From IMG/VR virus record IMGVR_UViG_3300031673_000180, positions 1-40,323 of that record: a DNA stretch of 40,323 nt; one strand, given 5' to 3'. The DNA comes from a virus. Positions 25,047 through 31,295 of the stretch are shown piece after piece; the stretch's first letter is position 1, and every line of letters starts with the position of its first letter. Under the pieces are notes generated by a model. That model ran no database searches, was not told the DNA's origin, and worked only from the letters and a program-made list of their open reading frames with translations. Both the position numbers and the translations under genes were made by a program.

Positions 25047-25250
25047 ATGTCAATAGCTAAAGTTACGTTGAGGTTCGATGTTCTTCCAGAAGAGAAGGAA
25101 CTCCTAGAAACTATCTGTGATTCTTTCCATATAAGCAAGATTGAGTTTTTGCGAAGGGCTATGAGCCAAGTGAAAAAAGGGGACAGGGCGAGTATGTTTT
25201 GCTCCAATAATTTAAAAATGTTCAAGAAGGAGGAAAAGGATGGAAGGTAG
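25047..25250 (+). CDS. Ribbon-helix-helix-like regulator (67 aa)
   Basis: Start ATG 25047 follows AAGGAGG. The N terminus SIAKVTLRFDVLPEEKELLETI begins with an alternating beta strand, then two helices (SKIEFLRRAMSQ), the shape of an Arc/MetJ-type DNA-binding protein. The tail is basic and polar. First gene rightward from the strong promoter, so possibly a Cro-like partner of the divergent XRE protein. Confidence 0.55.
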   Translation: MSIAKVTLRFDVLPEEKELLETICDSFHISKIEFLRRAMSQVKKGDRASMFCSNNLKMFKKEEKDGR

Positions 25251-25674
25251 AAGTTGCGGACCAATGACTAGTGGAGTTGAAGTTGCACACAATCTTAAAG
25301 GGTGCAACGAATGCAATAACCCAACAAAATACATCCTTGGCCTATGGGATGGGGAGAACGGAACCCACGGAGCAATATATGAGTGCAATAACCTTAATTG
25401 CGAATTGAAACAAAACAGACTCAAGGATACTGATTATTCCGAAGAGAATAAAAATCGTGTTACCGAGTCAAACGAAAGCAAATTGATATTCGTTCAGTTA
25501 ATCAAAGCCAAGAGAAAAGAACTAGCCATAACGATTCGCAAGATGTCCGACAGACTAGGGTTGTCTTGTTCAGATTATAGTAACTATGAAATGTGCAGAG
25601 AAGCGTTACCTGTGGAGATGGTGGATAAGATTAATTCTATCTTTAGGGAGATACAGAAGGAGGACCACAAATAA
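25240..25674 (+). CDS. Cys-rich protein with C-terminal XRE-like helix-turn-helix (144 aa)
   Basis: ATG 25240 behind AGGAGG, overlapping the previous gene. Residues 20-60 have CNECNN and CNNLNC, likely a zinc site. Residues about 85-130 (AKRKELAITIRKMSDRLGLSCSDYSNYE) resemble a helix-turn-helix of the XRE type. It may be a DNA-binding regulator; family not certain. The end EIQKE is encoded by a segment repeated at the end of the next gene. Confidence 0.5.
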   Translation: MEGRSCGPMTSGVEVAHNLKGCNECNNPTKYILGLWDGENGTHGAIYECNNLNCELKQNRLKDTDYSEENKNRVTESNESKLIFVQLIKAKRKELAITIRKMSDRLGLSCSDYSNYEMCREALPVEMVDKINSIFREIQKEDHK

Positions 25675-25675
25675 A

Positions 25676-25777
25676 ATGGCTACAACAATATTACTAGGTT
25701 TTTGCATTATGTTTTATATCTATGACACATTAAAATTATATAAACGTTTAGAGATACAGAAGGAGGGGGAGAAATGA
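25676..25777 (+). CDS. Tiny membrane protein (33 aa)
   Basis: One transmembrane helix (TILLGFCIMFYIYDTL) followed by a basic tail ending EIQKEGEK. ATG at 25676 follows AAGGAGG. Its end carries AAGGAGGGGGA, the site for the next gene, which starts by ATGA overlap. Confidence 0.45.
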   Translation: MATTILLGFCIMFYIYDTLKLYKRLEIQKEGEK

Positions 25778-26031
25778 CAAACGAGGAAAAGATTGATTTA
25801 CTAAATACCTTGCCTGTTATTAATTTTGATTGTGATGGAGATATTTGCAATTTCGTTCTTGTTCCAGTAGACAGAAAAACGATAGAAATACTAAACAAAC
25901 TAGGCCGTGACAACGAATATATCTACGCAAACATGGAGGATGGAAGGATAGACATATCTTCTACAGGTTGGCAATTTGCAGATTGGTGGGAAAGTGATAG
26001 AGGGTTTTGCTTAAAGGAGGATGGACTTTGA
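25774..26031 (+). CDS. Hypothetical protein (85 aa)
   Basis: An 85-residue acidic protein with mixed strands and helices and a Trp-rich end (GWQFADWWESDRGF). Starts by ATGA overlap. No family recognised. It sits in a row of very small genes that share gene-junction sequences. Confidence 0.5.
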   Translation: MTNEEKIDLLNTLPVINFDCDGDICNFVLVPVDRKTIEILNKLGRDNEYIYANMEDGRIDISSTGWQFADWWESDRGFCLKEDGL

Positions 26032-26255
26032 TGAATGAACTATCCAACACCATAACCCTAAAGCGCATCTACTCAACCCATTGCCAGGTATGCGGAACAC
26101 CACATGATCCCATTGCAATAGTCTATTTCATTCCCTTAGACAACAATCTCGTTTGCCTAGCGTGTGCTAATGAATCTGAATTATTATACGGAGAATCGCC
26201 AATTAAACCATATAAGCACACATATGAGCCAAGGATATATAAGGAGGGGGAATAA
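26031..26255 (+). CDS. Zinc-finger-like hypothetical protein (74 aa)
   Basis: ATG 26031, ten bases after AGGAGG. CQVCG near residue 19 and CLACAN near residue 46 form a typical two-knuckle zinc site, as in small phage HNH-like or ribbon proteins, but the catalytic His-Asn-His set is not seen. Ends YKEGE, part of a repeated cassette. Confidence 0.5.
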   Translation: MNELSNTITLKRIYSTHCQVCGTPHDPIAIVYFIPLDNNLVCLACANESELLYGESPIKPYKHTYEPRIYKEGE

Positions 26256-26258
26256 GGT

Positions 26259-26447
26259 ATGAAAAACTATTATTTCATTAGTTTCATGTATGGGGCAAGT
26301 GAAAAAACTTTAGAAAATGCAGTAATTGATGAGCACCCCTTGGAATGGCAAAAATACGCCAATAAGTCATATCCTGGGCAATACAAATTAAAGGATTGGG
26401 AAGAAATATCAAAAGAAGAGTACCAGAAGCATAAGGAGGGGGAATAA
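26259..26447 (+). CDS. Hypothetical protein (62 aa)
   Basis: A 62-residue protein with a strand-turn-helix opening (MKNYYFISFMYGASEKTLENAV) and an acidic C terminus ending HKEGE. Similar small proteins occur in phage early regions. ATG is placed by AAGGAGGGGG upstream. Confidence 0.45.
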   Translation: MKNYYFISFMYGASEKTLENAVIDEHPLEWQKYANKSYPGQYKLKDWEEISKEEYQKHKEGE

Positions 26448-26615
26448 GTGAGGATGACTATAGAGGTTAAGTTAGCAGAAGGATATTATTCAAGCGATCA
26501 CAAGACAGTAAGTATAGTTGATGCCAAAACAAAAGAAACAATTGCTGATGGCGTAGACGTAAACTATGCTAAATTAATTATCAAGGCAGTAAATGAATCT
26601 AAGGAGGGGGAATAG
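26448..26615 (+). CDS. Hypothetical protein (55 aa, GTG start)
   Basis: Start GTG 26448 directly after the previous stop, with GGAGG at good distance; ATG 26454 is too far. A small alpha/beta protein (TIEVKLAEGYY, TVSIVDAKTKETIADG). Ends SKEGE from the same repeated cassette as its two upstream neighbours. Confidence 0.4.
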   Translation: MRMTIEVKLAEGYYSSDHKTVSIVDAKTKETIADGVDVNYAKLIIKAVNESKEGE

Positions 26616-26618
26616 ATA

Positions 26619-26756
26619 ATGTGTCCAGAATGCAAAAGTGGAAATATCGGCACAATGCCTATAAAAGATTGGAGCAATCCCCATACCATCAAAGAGAAGT
26701 TAGTTGTTATAGTAAGGCATTTATGTAGAGATTGTGGGAATGTTTGGTTTATATAA
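26619..26756 (+). CDS. Small zinc-ribbon protein (45 aa)
   Basis: MCPECKSG at the start and CRDCGNVW at the end give two CxxC knuckles around a strand-rich middle, a classical zinc ribbon. Probably binds DNA, RNA or protein. ATG 26619 is preceded by AAGGAGGGGG. Confidence 0.55.
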   Translation: MCPECKSGNIGTMPIKDWSNPHTIKEKLVVIVRHLCRDCGNVWFI

Positions 26757-26768
26757 GGAGGAAACCTA

Positions 26769-26990
26769 ATGCAAAAACTAAAATGTCCATCATGCAACTC
26801 AAACCTAAAACTCAACATCGGCTACACTGGATGCGATTGGAATACTAAAAAAGGTGAGGGCCCAGGCTATGGATGGGAAGTATCGCTTGAATGCACTAAT
26901 GAAGATTGTAGGAATATGTACACCATCGGGATGATGAAGGAATGTTTTCATCTAGCGGAGATGAAGGATGAATTAAAGTGCGTTGAATAA
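26769..26990 (+). CDS. Zinc-ribbon protein (73 aa)
   Basis: CPSCNSN at residues 6-9 and CTNEDC at about 42-47 form one zinc ribbon; the sequence between is Gly-rich and polar. ATG 26769 follows TAAGGAGG. Function unknown; similar proteins are common among phage small genes. Confidence 0.55.
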   Translation: MQKLKCPSCNSNLKLNIGYTGCDWNTKKGEGPGYGWEVSLECTNEDCRNMYTIGMMKECFHLAEMKDELKCVE

Positions 26991-27001
26991 GGAGGAACGG
27001 T

Positions 27002-27115
27002 ATGTGCGTTAAAACATGTTTATGCAACCTCTTCCACAAGAAGAAAACTTGCACCGATTGCGTTTATTTTGTGGTTGGAGCCTACAGGTTGATTGTTGGT
27101 CAGATGGAGTATTAG
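27002..27115 (+). CDS. Small Cys-rich protein (37 aa)
   Basis: Six cysteines in 37 residues (CVKTCLC and CTDC among them) behind AAGGAGG. Likely another metal-binding knuckle. It is the last gene before a terminator that closes this rightward unit. Confidence 0.45.
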   Translation: MCVKTCLCNLFHKKKTCTDCVYFVVGAYRLIVGQMEY

Positions 27116-27129
27116 CCTGCGATAATTTT

Positions 27130-27160
27130 GAGAAGGTATAAAGCCTTCTCTTTTTTATTT
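27130..27160. terminator. Bidirectional terminator between convergent units
   Basis: Perfect stem GAGAAGG/CCTTCTC (27130-27136, 27144-27150) around TATAAAG, with TTTTTT to the right and AAAA to the left. It can end both the rightward small-gene unit and the leftward RacA-like/dam unit. Confidence 0.85.
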
Positions 27161-27586
27161 CCACCACTTCCACTTCCACTTCCACTTCTTCTTCTCCTGA
27201 ATCAATCGAATCGACTCCATCAACAGCTTATCGTGCCTTTCTCCCATTACGTCTATCTTATCCTCAAGCCTTGTTATCTCCTGTTGAAAGACGGACCGAA
27301 TTGCTTCTATAACCTCTAGCTGTGTTGTTGCGACACTGTGGTTTTCTTCCTGCACTACTAAGACACCATACCTTTGTTCTAGAGACTCTCTGACCTGTTC
27401 ATACTCTAATCCCTTAGTGTAACCTTCCGAGATTAACATAAGTAATCCTACAGCTTCCTGCGAGTACCTTCGGTTTCTTCCTTCCCCTTTAGCTATAAAG
27501 TGTTCCTCGAATCGATCACGATAGAAGCGACCAGTTGATTCTTTGACGTTGGCTAGTTTACAGATTTCCTTGAATGTGATATTCAT
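27155..27586 (-). CDS. RacA/MerR-like DNA-binding protein with Lys/Trp tail
   Basis: A 143-residue protein. Residues 1-55 form a MerR-type winged helix-turn-helix (ITFKEICKLANVKESTGRFY, then the NRRYSQEAV wing). Residues 80-130 are coiled coil. The end is KKWKWKWKWWK, coded by a CTTCCA-type 6-base tandem repeat. The layout resembles RacA and DUF3967 proteins of Bacillus elements, where such proteins bind DNA and may anchor it. A role in maintenance of an extrachromosomal prophage is possible but inferred. Confidence 0.65.
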   Translation of the reverse strand: MNITFKEICKLANVKESTGRFYRDRFEEHFIAKGEGRNRRYSQEAVGLLMLISEGYTKGLEYEQVRESLEQRYGVLVVQEENHSVATTQLEVIEAIRSVFQQEITRLEDKIDVMGERHDKLLMESIRLIQEKKKWKWKWKWWK

Positions 27587-27598
27587 CGTTAATCAATC

Positions 27599-27745
27599 CT
27601 ATCTATCACCGTATATCTTATCTTTCCACTTATCAACAGGGCATTCTCCACAAGTCGAATTAGGGTGAGGTCCTTGGCATTCTTCGCACACTATGACCAT
27701 CCAATCAACCAATTCTATTAATTCATCTTTACTAACTTCAATCAT
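27599..27745 (-). CDS. Small Cys-rich protein (48 aa)
   Basis: ATG at 27745 behind AAGGAG. Four cysteines (CEEC, then C and C in CGEC) give a small zinc site after an acidic helix. Sits 12 bases before the RacA-like gene on the same strand. Confidence 0.5.
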   Translation of the reverse strand: MIEVSKDELIELVDWMVIVCEECQGPHPNSTCGECPVDKWKDKIYGDR

Positions 27746-27768
27746 ATTAACACAACTCCTTTACTAAT

Positions 27769-27807
27769 TTAATTTATATTTCTTTCTCCATCGCAAAAAC
27801 TACACAT
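27769..27807 (-). CDS. Possible 12-residue peptide or truncated zinc knuckle
   Basis: ATG at 27807 behind AAAGGAG; MCSFCDGE is the usual opening of a zinc ribbon, but the frame stops after 12 codons. It may be a decayed gene or a real micropeptide. Its upstream sequence is a copy of a 23-bp repeat found before its neighbour too. Confidence 0.25.
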   Translation of the reverse strand: MCSFCDGERNIN

Positions 27808-27816
27808 CTTATCAAC

Positions 27817-27839
27817 ACTCCTTTATATTAACTAAACTA
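27817..27839 (-). repeat. 23-bp repeat carrying a ribosome site, copy 1
   Basis: An exact 23-bp direct repeat shared with 27946-27968. Read on the minus strand it contains TTTAGTTAATATAAAGGAG, so it supplies the ribosome binding site for the downstream tiny gene. Weaker copies lie before the 48-residue gene (near 27754) and before dam (near 28742). Confidence 0.8.
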
Positions 27840-27938
27840 ACAAGTACACTCGTCGCAATCCTTTAATTTGCATATAATACATAGTTGGTATTCATCCCAC
27901 TCTAGTTGTAGTTCGTTAAATCTTTCTTCATTCTCCAT
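27837..27938 (-). CDS. Small acidic Cys protein (33 aa)
   Basis: ATG at 27938 behind AAAGGAG inside the second 23-bp repeat. An acidic helix is followed by CIICK and CDECTC, a likely metal site. Lies just downstream of dam in the same leftward unit. Confidence 0.45.
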   Translation of the reverse strand: MENEERFNELQLEWDEYQLCIICKLKDCDECTC

Positions 27939-27945
27939 GCTTACA

Positions 27946-27968
27946 ACTCCTTTATATTAACTAAACTA
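27946..27968 (-). repeat. 23-bp repeat carrying a ribosome site, copy 2
   Basis: Exact copy of 27817-27839, lying between dam and the 33-residue gene. Repetition of junction sequence suggests small-gene duplication within the operon. Confidence 0.8.
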
Positions 27969-27970
27969 GG

Positions 27971-28741
27971 TTATCCACAGTTTATTATTAAAATTTCACT
28001 AGACACCTTTTCTTTTGACATTCCATACTTCCAGCTTAATTCTACTATTCTGTAGTCTTTATACATCCGTCTTACTTCATCACAATCGTTGTATGATAAT
28101 AACCAGTTACTTCTATTTTTCAATATCTCACATAATCCATAGTGGTCAAAATCCTTGTGTAGATTACCACTAACACCATACAAAGCATTTTTTATCATGT
28201 ATGGAGGGTCAATGTATGAAAATATATTTTTATGTGCGTCGAGTGACGTTTTAAAATCAGCATAGTTAACACTAAATCTTTTAATATCACTCTCCCTAAC
28301 TCTTTTTATTGATGACTCTGTAAAGCGAGCGTGGTTCGGAGACATTCCACCTGATAATGTTGACCCTGAGAATGAACACCTATTTAAGACATAAAATATT
28401 GCTCCATAATTAACTTCATCATCTTTGTATTTTTCAATAGTCCTCTGTAGTTCGTAGAATTCAATCTTACTCAAAGGGTAAAATGTTTCAACTATATCAG
28501 CTATTTTTGAGGGACGTTTTAAAATTGAATTCCAGAATGCTACCAATGGTTTAAATATATCATATCCATGGACGGTAACACCTATATTATTTAGTGCTAA
28601 TTCAACTGAACCACCTCCAAGGAAAGGTGAAACAATTTCTTTCGTGCCATCAGGGATATATTTCAGTATTGTTTTGACAGCTCTTGATTTCCCACCTGGG
28701 TATCTTAGTAGCGTACCGTTAATCTTTGTCACTTTAAACAC
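27971..28741 (-). CDS. dam: DNA adenine methyltransferase (D12 class)
   Basis: A 256-residue methylase. RYPGGK (residues 13-18) and PFLGGGSVEL (39-48) make the S-adenosylmethionine site, and DPPY (178-181) is the catalytic motif of N6-adenine methylases, in the order of the Dam/D12 class. Length matches the family. It may protect phage DNA against restriction or mark it for regulation; the target site is unknown. GTG start at 28741 with AAAGGA upstream. It heads a leftward unit below a large structured noncoding region. Confidence 0.9.
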   Translation of the reverse strand: MFKVTKINGTLLRYPGGKSRAVKTILKYIPDGTKEIVSPFLGGGSVELALNNIGVTVHGYDIFKPLVAFWNSILKRPSKIADIVETFYPLSKIEFYELQRTIEKYKDDEVNYGAIFYVLNRCSFSGSTLSGGMSPNHARFTESSIKRVRESDIKRFSVNYADFKTSLDAHKNIFSYIDPPYMIKNALYGVSGNLHKDFDHYGLCEILKNRSNWLLSYNDCDEVRRMYKDYRIVELSWKYGMSKEKVSSEILIINCG

Positions 28742-28799
28742 AATCCTTTCGTATTATCTAAACTATATAGTTATACACACAATCCCCAAGTAATCCGGT

Positions 28800-29240
28800 A
28801 AGAGGAACTTAAAGTTAGTTAGACTTTGGGCCTTCAGAGACTAAAAAACATTAAATTGTCCTGTTTCTCAATCTCTGAAAGTCGCGAAATTTATCCGTCT
28901 AAGTATCACATCAGCCGAGTAAGTCCTCGTTCTCCGTCTACTTTCGTAGAATATGTACTACACGCCAAAGTCTGCCCTGACTGTTTCTTGATGTACATAC
29001 CGCGTCCTAAAGTTAACTTGATCCCTAGGACCAGACTTCCTTACCTAATGCCGTTAAGGGCCGCCACCGCCCAACACGAAGTCATAACTATAACGAGTAA
29101 TAGCTCGTTCGTGCTGCCAGTTTGCTCATATCGGGCCGGCTACCCTAGAGAGTTTTAGGTGTTCTTCTCATCATTGCCACCAGAGGGTACAACAAAAGCT
29201 ACAAACCTCATTGGCCTGTAGCTCGAAAATTTCCTTAAAC
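28800..29240 (-). ncRNA. Large structured RNA candidate upstream of dam (about 400-450 nt)
   Basis: No credible gene fits. Helices on the minus strand pair 29222-29213 with 29207-29198, 29116-29109 with 29079-29072, and 29108-29104 with 29097-29093. Others pair 29140-29133 with 29072-29063, 29031-29026 with 29009-29004, 28950-28946 with 28941-28937 (GAAA tetraloop) and 28881-28872 with 28840-28831. At least three contain G-U pairs that become A-C mismatches on the plus strand, so the minus strand is the likely RNA. Size and phage context recall ornate phage RNAs such as ROOL or GOLLD, but I cannot match a consensus. Confidence 0.6.
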
Positions 29241-29246
29241 TTACAC

Positions 29247-29275
29247 TTGCTCAAAATTAGCCTAGAGCGTATAAT
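29247..29275 (+). promoter_or_regulatory. Promoter TTGCTC-17-TATAAT
   Basis: TTGCTC (29247-29252), exact 17-base spacer, TATAAT (29270-29275). It points rightward, against the flanking genes, towards a terminator 45 bases on. Confidence 0.65.
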
Positions 29276-29281
29276 GTGATT

Positions 29282-29355
29282 AAGAGTTTTTCCTGCTACT
29301 ACAGGTCAAACACAGAGGTCCTCGACGTTTCCAGCGTCGGGGGCTTTGTTTTTAT
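29282..29355 (+). ncRNA. Short terminated RNA candidate (about 70 nt), antisense to the upstream side of the large RNA
   Basis: From the predicted start near 29282 the RNA holds CCTG-CTACTA-CAGG, then an 8-bp stem CCTCGACG/CGTCGGGG (29320-29327, 29335-29342) with one U-G pair, followed by CTTTGTTTTTA. It has no start codon with a ribosome site. If the large minus-strand RNA starts further upstream, this RNA would be complementary to its 5' end. Confidence 0.5.
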
Positions 29356-29383
29356 TCAATTGTGAATCTTTTAATCTATTTTA

Positions 29384-29518
29384 TCATATATTAATAGGCT
29401 TGTCTAGCAAATTAAGAACGCTTGTTTCATACTCTTTTCTATATCGAGGATCAACAAAAACAAAATCATCACATACTAGCCATTTCAGATACCCCCCTAG
29501 ATCCATTTCAACAATCAT
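29384..29518 (-). CDS. Hypothetical protein (44 aa)
   Basis: ATG at 29518 behind AAAGGAAG. A 44-residue acidic protein with VDPRYRKEYE and a helical end; no family known. It lies between the ImmR-like repressor and the large RNA, on their strand. Confidence 0.45.
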   Translation of the reverse strand: MIVEMDLGGYLKWLVCDDFVFVDPRYRKEYETSVLNLLDKPINI

Positions 29519-29586
29519 GTCAAAACTTCCTTTCTGCCAAAATAAAATGTCTTATTTAATTTCTCTAAATACTAGCATATCCCTCT

Positions 29587-29614
29587 ATTACATAACAGGA
29601 CCTTAGTCCTGCAA
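29587..29614 (-). promoter_or_regulatory. Possible promoter with embedded 16-bp inverted repeat
   Basis: On the minus strand TTGCAG (29614-29609), 16 bases, TGTAAT (29592-29587). A perfect inverted repeat CAGGACTAAGGTCCTG-like (plus 29596-29611) fills the spacer. It could control the 44-residue gene and the region to its left. The remaining part of 29519-29696 shows nothing else. Confidence 0.4.
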
Positions 29615-29696
29615 TTGTGACTATATAACAACTATTAGACAAAAAAATGTGGATACTCGACTAATTCCCTAAGAATCATTCGATTACCCACAAATA

Positions 29697-30080
29697 TTAT
29701 TTAGACTTCATTTTTTTGATGCTCTCTAGGAGATCGCGGAGGAATTCGGGGTCGATTTGTTCATCGTGCAAGTCGCGGGCTAATCTGGCATAAGGTAGAT
29801 GCTCTAAGTTCCCAAAAAACTCTATCACATCGGTTGGTATGCCGACATTTTTTAAGTCAACTAGTTCGTGAAAGGTTACATCTTCGTCATTCAGTAGATA
29901 GGATGAACTTACTCCAAGGGCATCGGCCACCTTCTCTAGGGCCTTGATGCTCATGTTTGACCTTCCCAGCTCTGCATCACTAAGGTAACTGACAGACAAG
30001 CCGGATTTATTAGCAAGCTCAAGTAGTGTTATATCACGAACCTTAGTCCGAACGAATCTAATCTTATCACCATATTTCAA
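29697..30080 (-). CDS. ImmR-like XRE repressor (127 aa)
   Basis: Residues 1-62 are an XRE helix-turn-helix (TLLELANKSGLSVSYLSDAELGRSN). The rest is helical without a LexA-type peptidase. Length and layout match ImmR-type repressors, which are inactivated by a separate metalloprotease; no such ImmA gene is present here. TTG start 30080 behind GGAGG. Divergent from 30309 across operators, so it is the prime candidate for the lysogeny repressor. Confidence 0.8.
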   Translation of the reverse strand: MKYGDKIRFVRTKVRDITLLELANKSGLSVSYLSDAELGRSNMSIKALEKVADALGVSSSYLLNDEDVTFHELVDLKNVGIPTDVIEFFGNLEHLPYARLARDLHDEQIDPEFLRDLLESIKKMKSK

Positions 30081-30193
30081 TTTTCAAACCTCCATTCCTA
30101 TATATTAGATAGTATCTTTAATCCACTCTCTTATATACGTTGCCACCGTAATAAAATCCTTTATGTAAATATAGGAATTATATAAAATAGCCG

Positions 30194-30292
30194 TTGACAT
30201 TACGCATATTCCGTAATATAATAGCATTAGATAAAGTGAACAGGCGAAAACAACGCATATTTTTTTAATCAGCGATTACGGAATTATAGTAA
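30194..30292 (+). promoter_or_regulatory. Perfect-consensus promoter with 17-bp operators
   Basis: TTGACA (30194-30199), 17 bases, TATAAT (30217-30222). The spacer itself is the inverted repeat TTACGCATATTCCGTAA (30200-30216). A second copy, TTACGGAATTATAGTAA, lies at 30276-30292 just before the ribosome site, and a half copy (AACGCATATT) lies near 30252. Repressor binding at the first site would block the rightward promoter directly. Confidence 0.85.
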
Positions 30293-30308
30293 TAGGAGGT
30301 GAATATAA

Positions 30309-30506
30309 TTGTCAATTGGGAGCCAAGTCCGCAAATACAGGAAATTAAAGAGGTGGACACTTCGCGAGCTTGGAGAACGCTCTGGGCTAGCTATCGGAAC
30401 ACTATCAGATATTGAAGTGGATCGAAGGCCGGGAAGTATCAAGGCTGTAACTAAGATAGCGGAAGCATTGGGCGTAGATGTGGATTATCTGTTTAAAAAA
30501 GATTAG
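30309..30506 (+). CDS. Short XRE protein (Cro-like, 65 aa)
   Basis: A single XRE helix-turn-helix (LKRWTLRELGERSGLAIGTLSDIEVDRRPG) filling residues 12-45. TTG start 30309, nine bases after GGAGG. Rightward from the operator-bearing promoter and divergent from the ImmR-like gene, it fits a Cro role. Confidence 0.8.
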   Translation: MSIGSQVRKYRKLKRWTLRELGERSGLAIGTLSDIEVDRRPGSIKAVTKIAEALGVDVDYLFKKD

Positions 30507-30516
30507 GAGGGAGTAA

Positions 30517-30690
30517 ATGAAAGGAATAATGCCCTTACTCATGATGGCTCAAACACTTGGAGGAGTTTACAGTCTTGGTGGCAGACGTCACCGAACGCCA
30601 CATTATATTGAATACTCAGGTATACCTAGCGAAGAACAAAAACGAAAAAGCTCGGAACGTAAGGCACGGAAAAAGGCTCGTAAGAGATAA
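30517..30690 (+). CDS. Hypothetical basic protein (57 aa)
   Basis: ATG 30517 behind AGGAGGG. A short hydrophobic start (MPLLMMAQTLGGVYSLGG) then a strongly basic C terminus ending RKARKKARKR. Possibly a membrane-linked or nucleic-acid-binding peptide. No family recognised. Confidence 0.45.
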   Translation: MKGIMPLLMMAQTLGGVYSLGGRRHRTPHYIEYSGIPSEEQKRKSSERKARKKARKR

Positions 30691-30744
30691 GACTGATTAC
30701 CTACTCAATTAGTATAAGCAAATAAAGAAAGAGATGGTTCTAAA

Positions 30745-30924
30745 ATGACTAAAACAAAATGTGATGGATGCGGTACTGAAATGAACAACCGAGCTTGTGA
30801 ATGTTTCAAATGTAGACATCCAAGATGTAGCAAATGTAACGCCACTCTGATAGACGGAAAATGTATTGAAACTGAATTTCAACCGGAACACATGACGGTC
30901 AACGAGTACCTAGGGACTGAATGA
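30745..30924 (+). CDS. Double zinc-knuckle protein (59 aa)
   Basis: Eight cysteines in 40 residues with CDGCG, CECFKC, CSKC and a late Cys, enough for two zinc sites. The start ATG 30745 has a weak AGAAAGAGA-like site. Function unknown. Confidence 0.45.
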   Translation: MTKTKCDGCGTEMNNRACECFKCRHPRCSKCNATLIDGKCIETEFQPEHMTVNEYLGTE

Positions 30925-30998
30925 TTTATTAAAGGATTAAGAAAGAGAGAGTGGATTAAATGGAAAATTTCAAATCAACCACTAAAAAGGGAGAACCA

Positions 30999-31202
30999 AT
31001 GCCTAATATTTGTGAGATATGCGGTTCGTATAAAGCGGTTTCCAGAAAAGACAGGGATACAATTCAATCTGAGCAAAACAAATGTTTCGAGGAAAAACCC
31101 CTTGATCACAGAAGCAAGTACCAACCGTTCACCAACTCAAGAAGAACTATCACTTCCCATTGCAAAAACTTTTCACACATAAGAAGTTGCACATACCGAT
31201 GA
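30999..31202 (+). CDS. Hypothetical protein with CxxC start (67 aa)
   Basis: Opens MPNICEICGSYK, a zinc-knuckle start; the rest is polar and basic without a clear fold. I favour ATG 30999, five bases after GGGAG; ATG 30960 is the alternative. The C-terminal half looks unlike a folded domain, so the gene could be decayed. The 93 bases after it hold nothing clear. Confidence 0.35.
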   Translation: MPNICEICGSYKAVSRKDRDTIQSEQNKCFEEKPLDHRSKYQPFTNSRRTITSHCKNFSHIRSCTYR

Positions 31203-31295
31203 CCCACACCCAAACAATCTTTCTATACCATTTCTTCCCACTATGTATAGCTACCCAACTCTATTGTGAGTATTACGTAAGAAGAAGGAGAGAGA

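Noticed and set aside
25586-25675. Longer start for the 33-residue membrane protein
   Set aside because: Would run through the end of the 25240 gene in another frame; ATG 25676 has a good ribosome site.
28831-28845. Sequence like the R box of group I introns (TTCAGAGACTA) on the plus strand
   Set aside because: No matching P, Q or S boxes, no interrupted gene, and the helices here favour the minus strand.
28826-29158. Open frame of 110 codons on the plus strand over the large RNA
   Set aside because: No ribosome site or usual start, odd composition (Ser, Pro and Arg rich), and it overlaps the paired RNA helices.
29346-29606. Plus-strand open frame of 86 codons
   Set aside because: Opposes the minus-strand 44-residue gene that has a good ribosome site; composition is Ser/Tyr/Leu-rich as in antisense frames.
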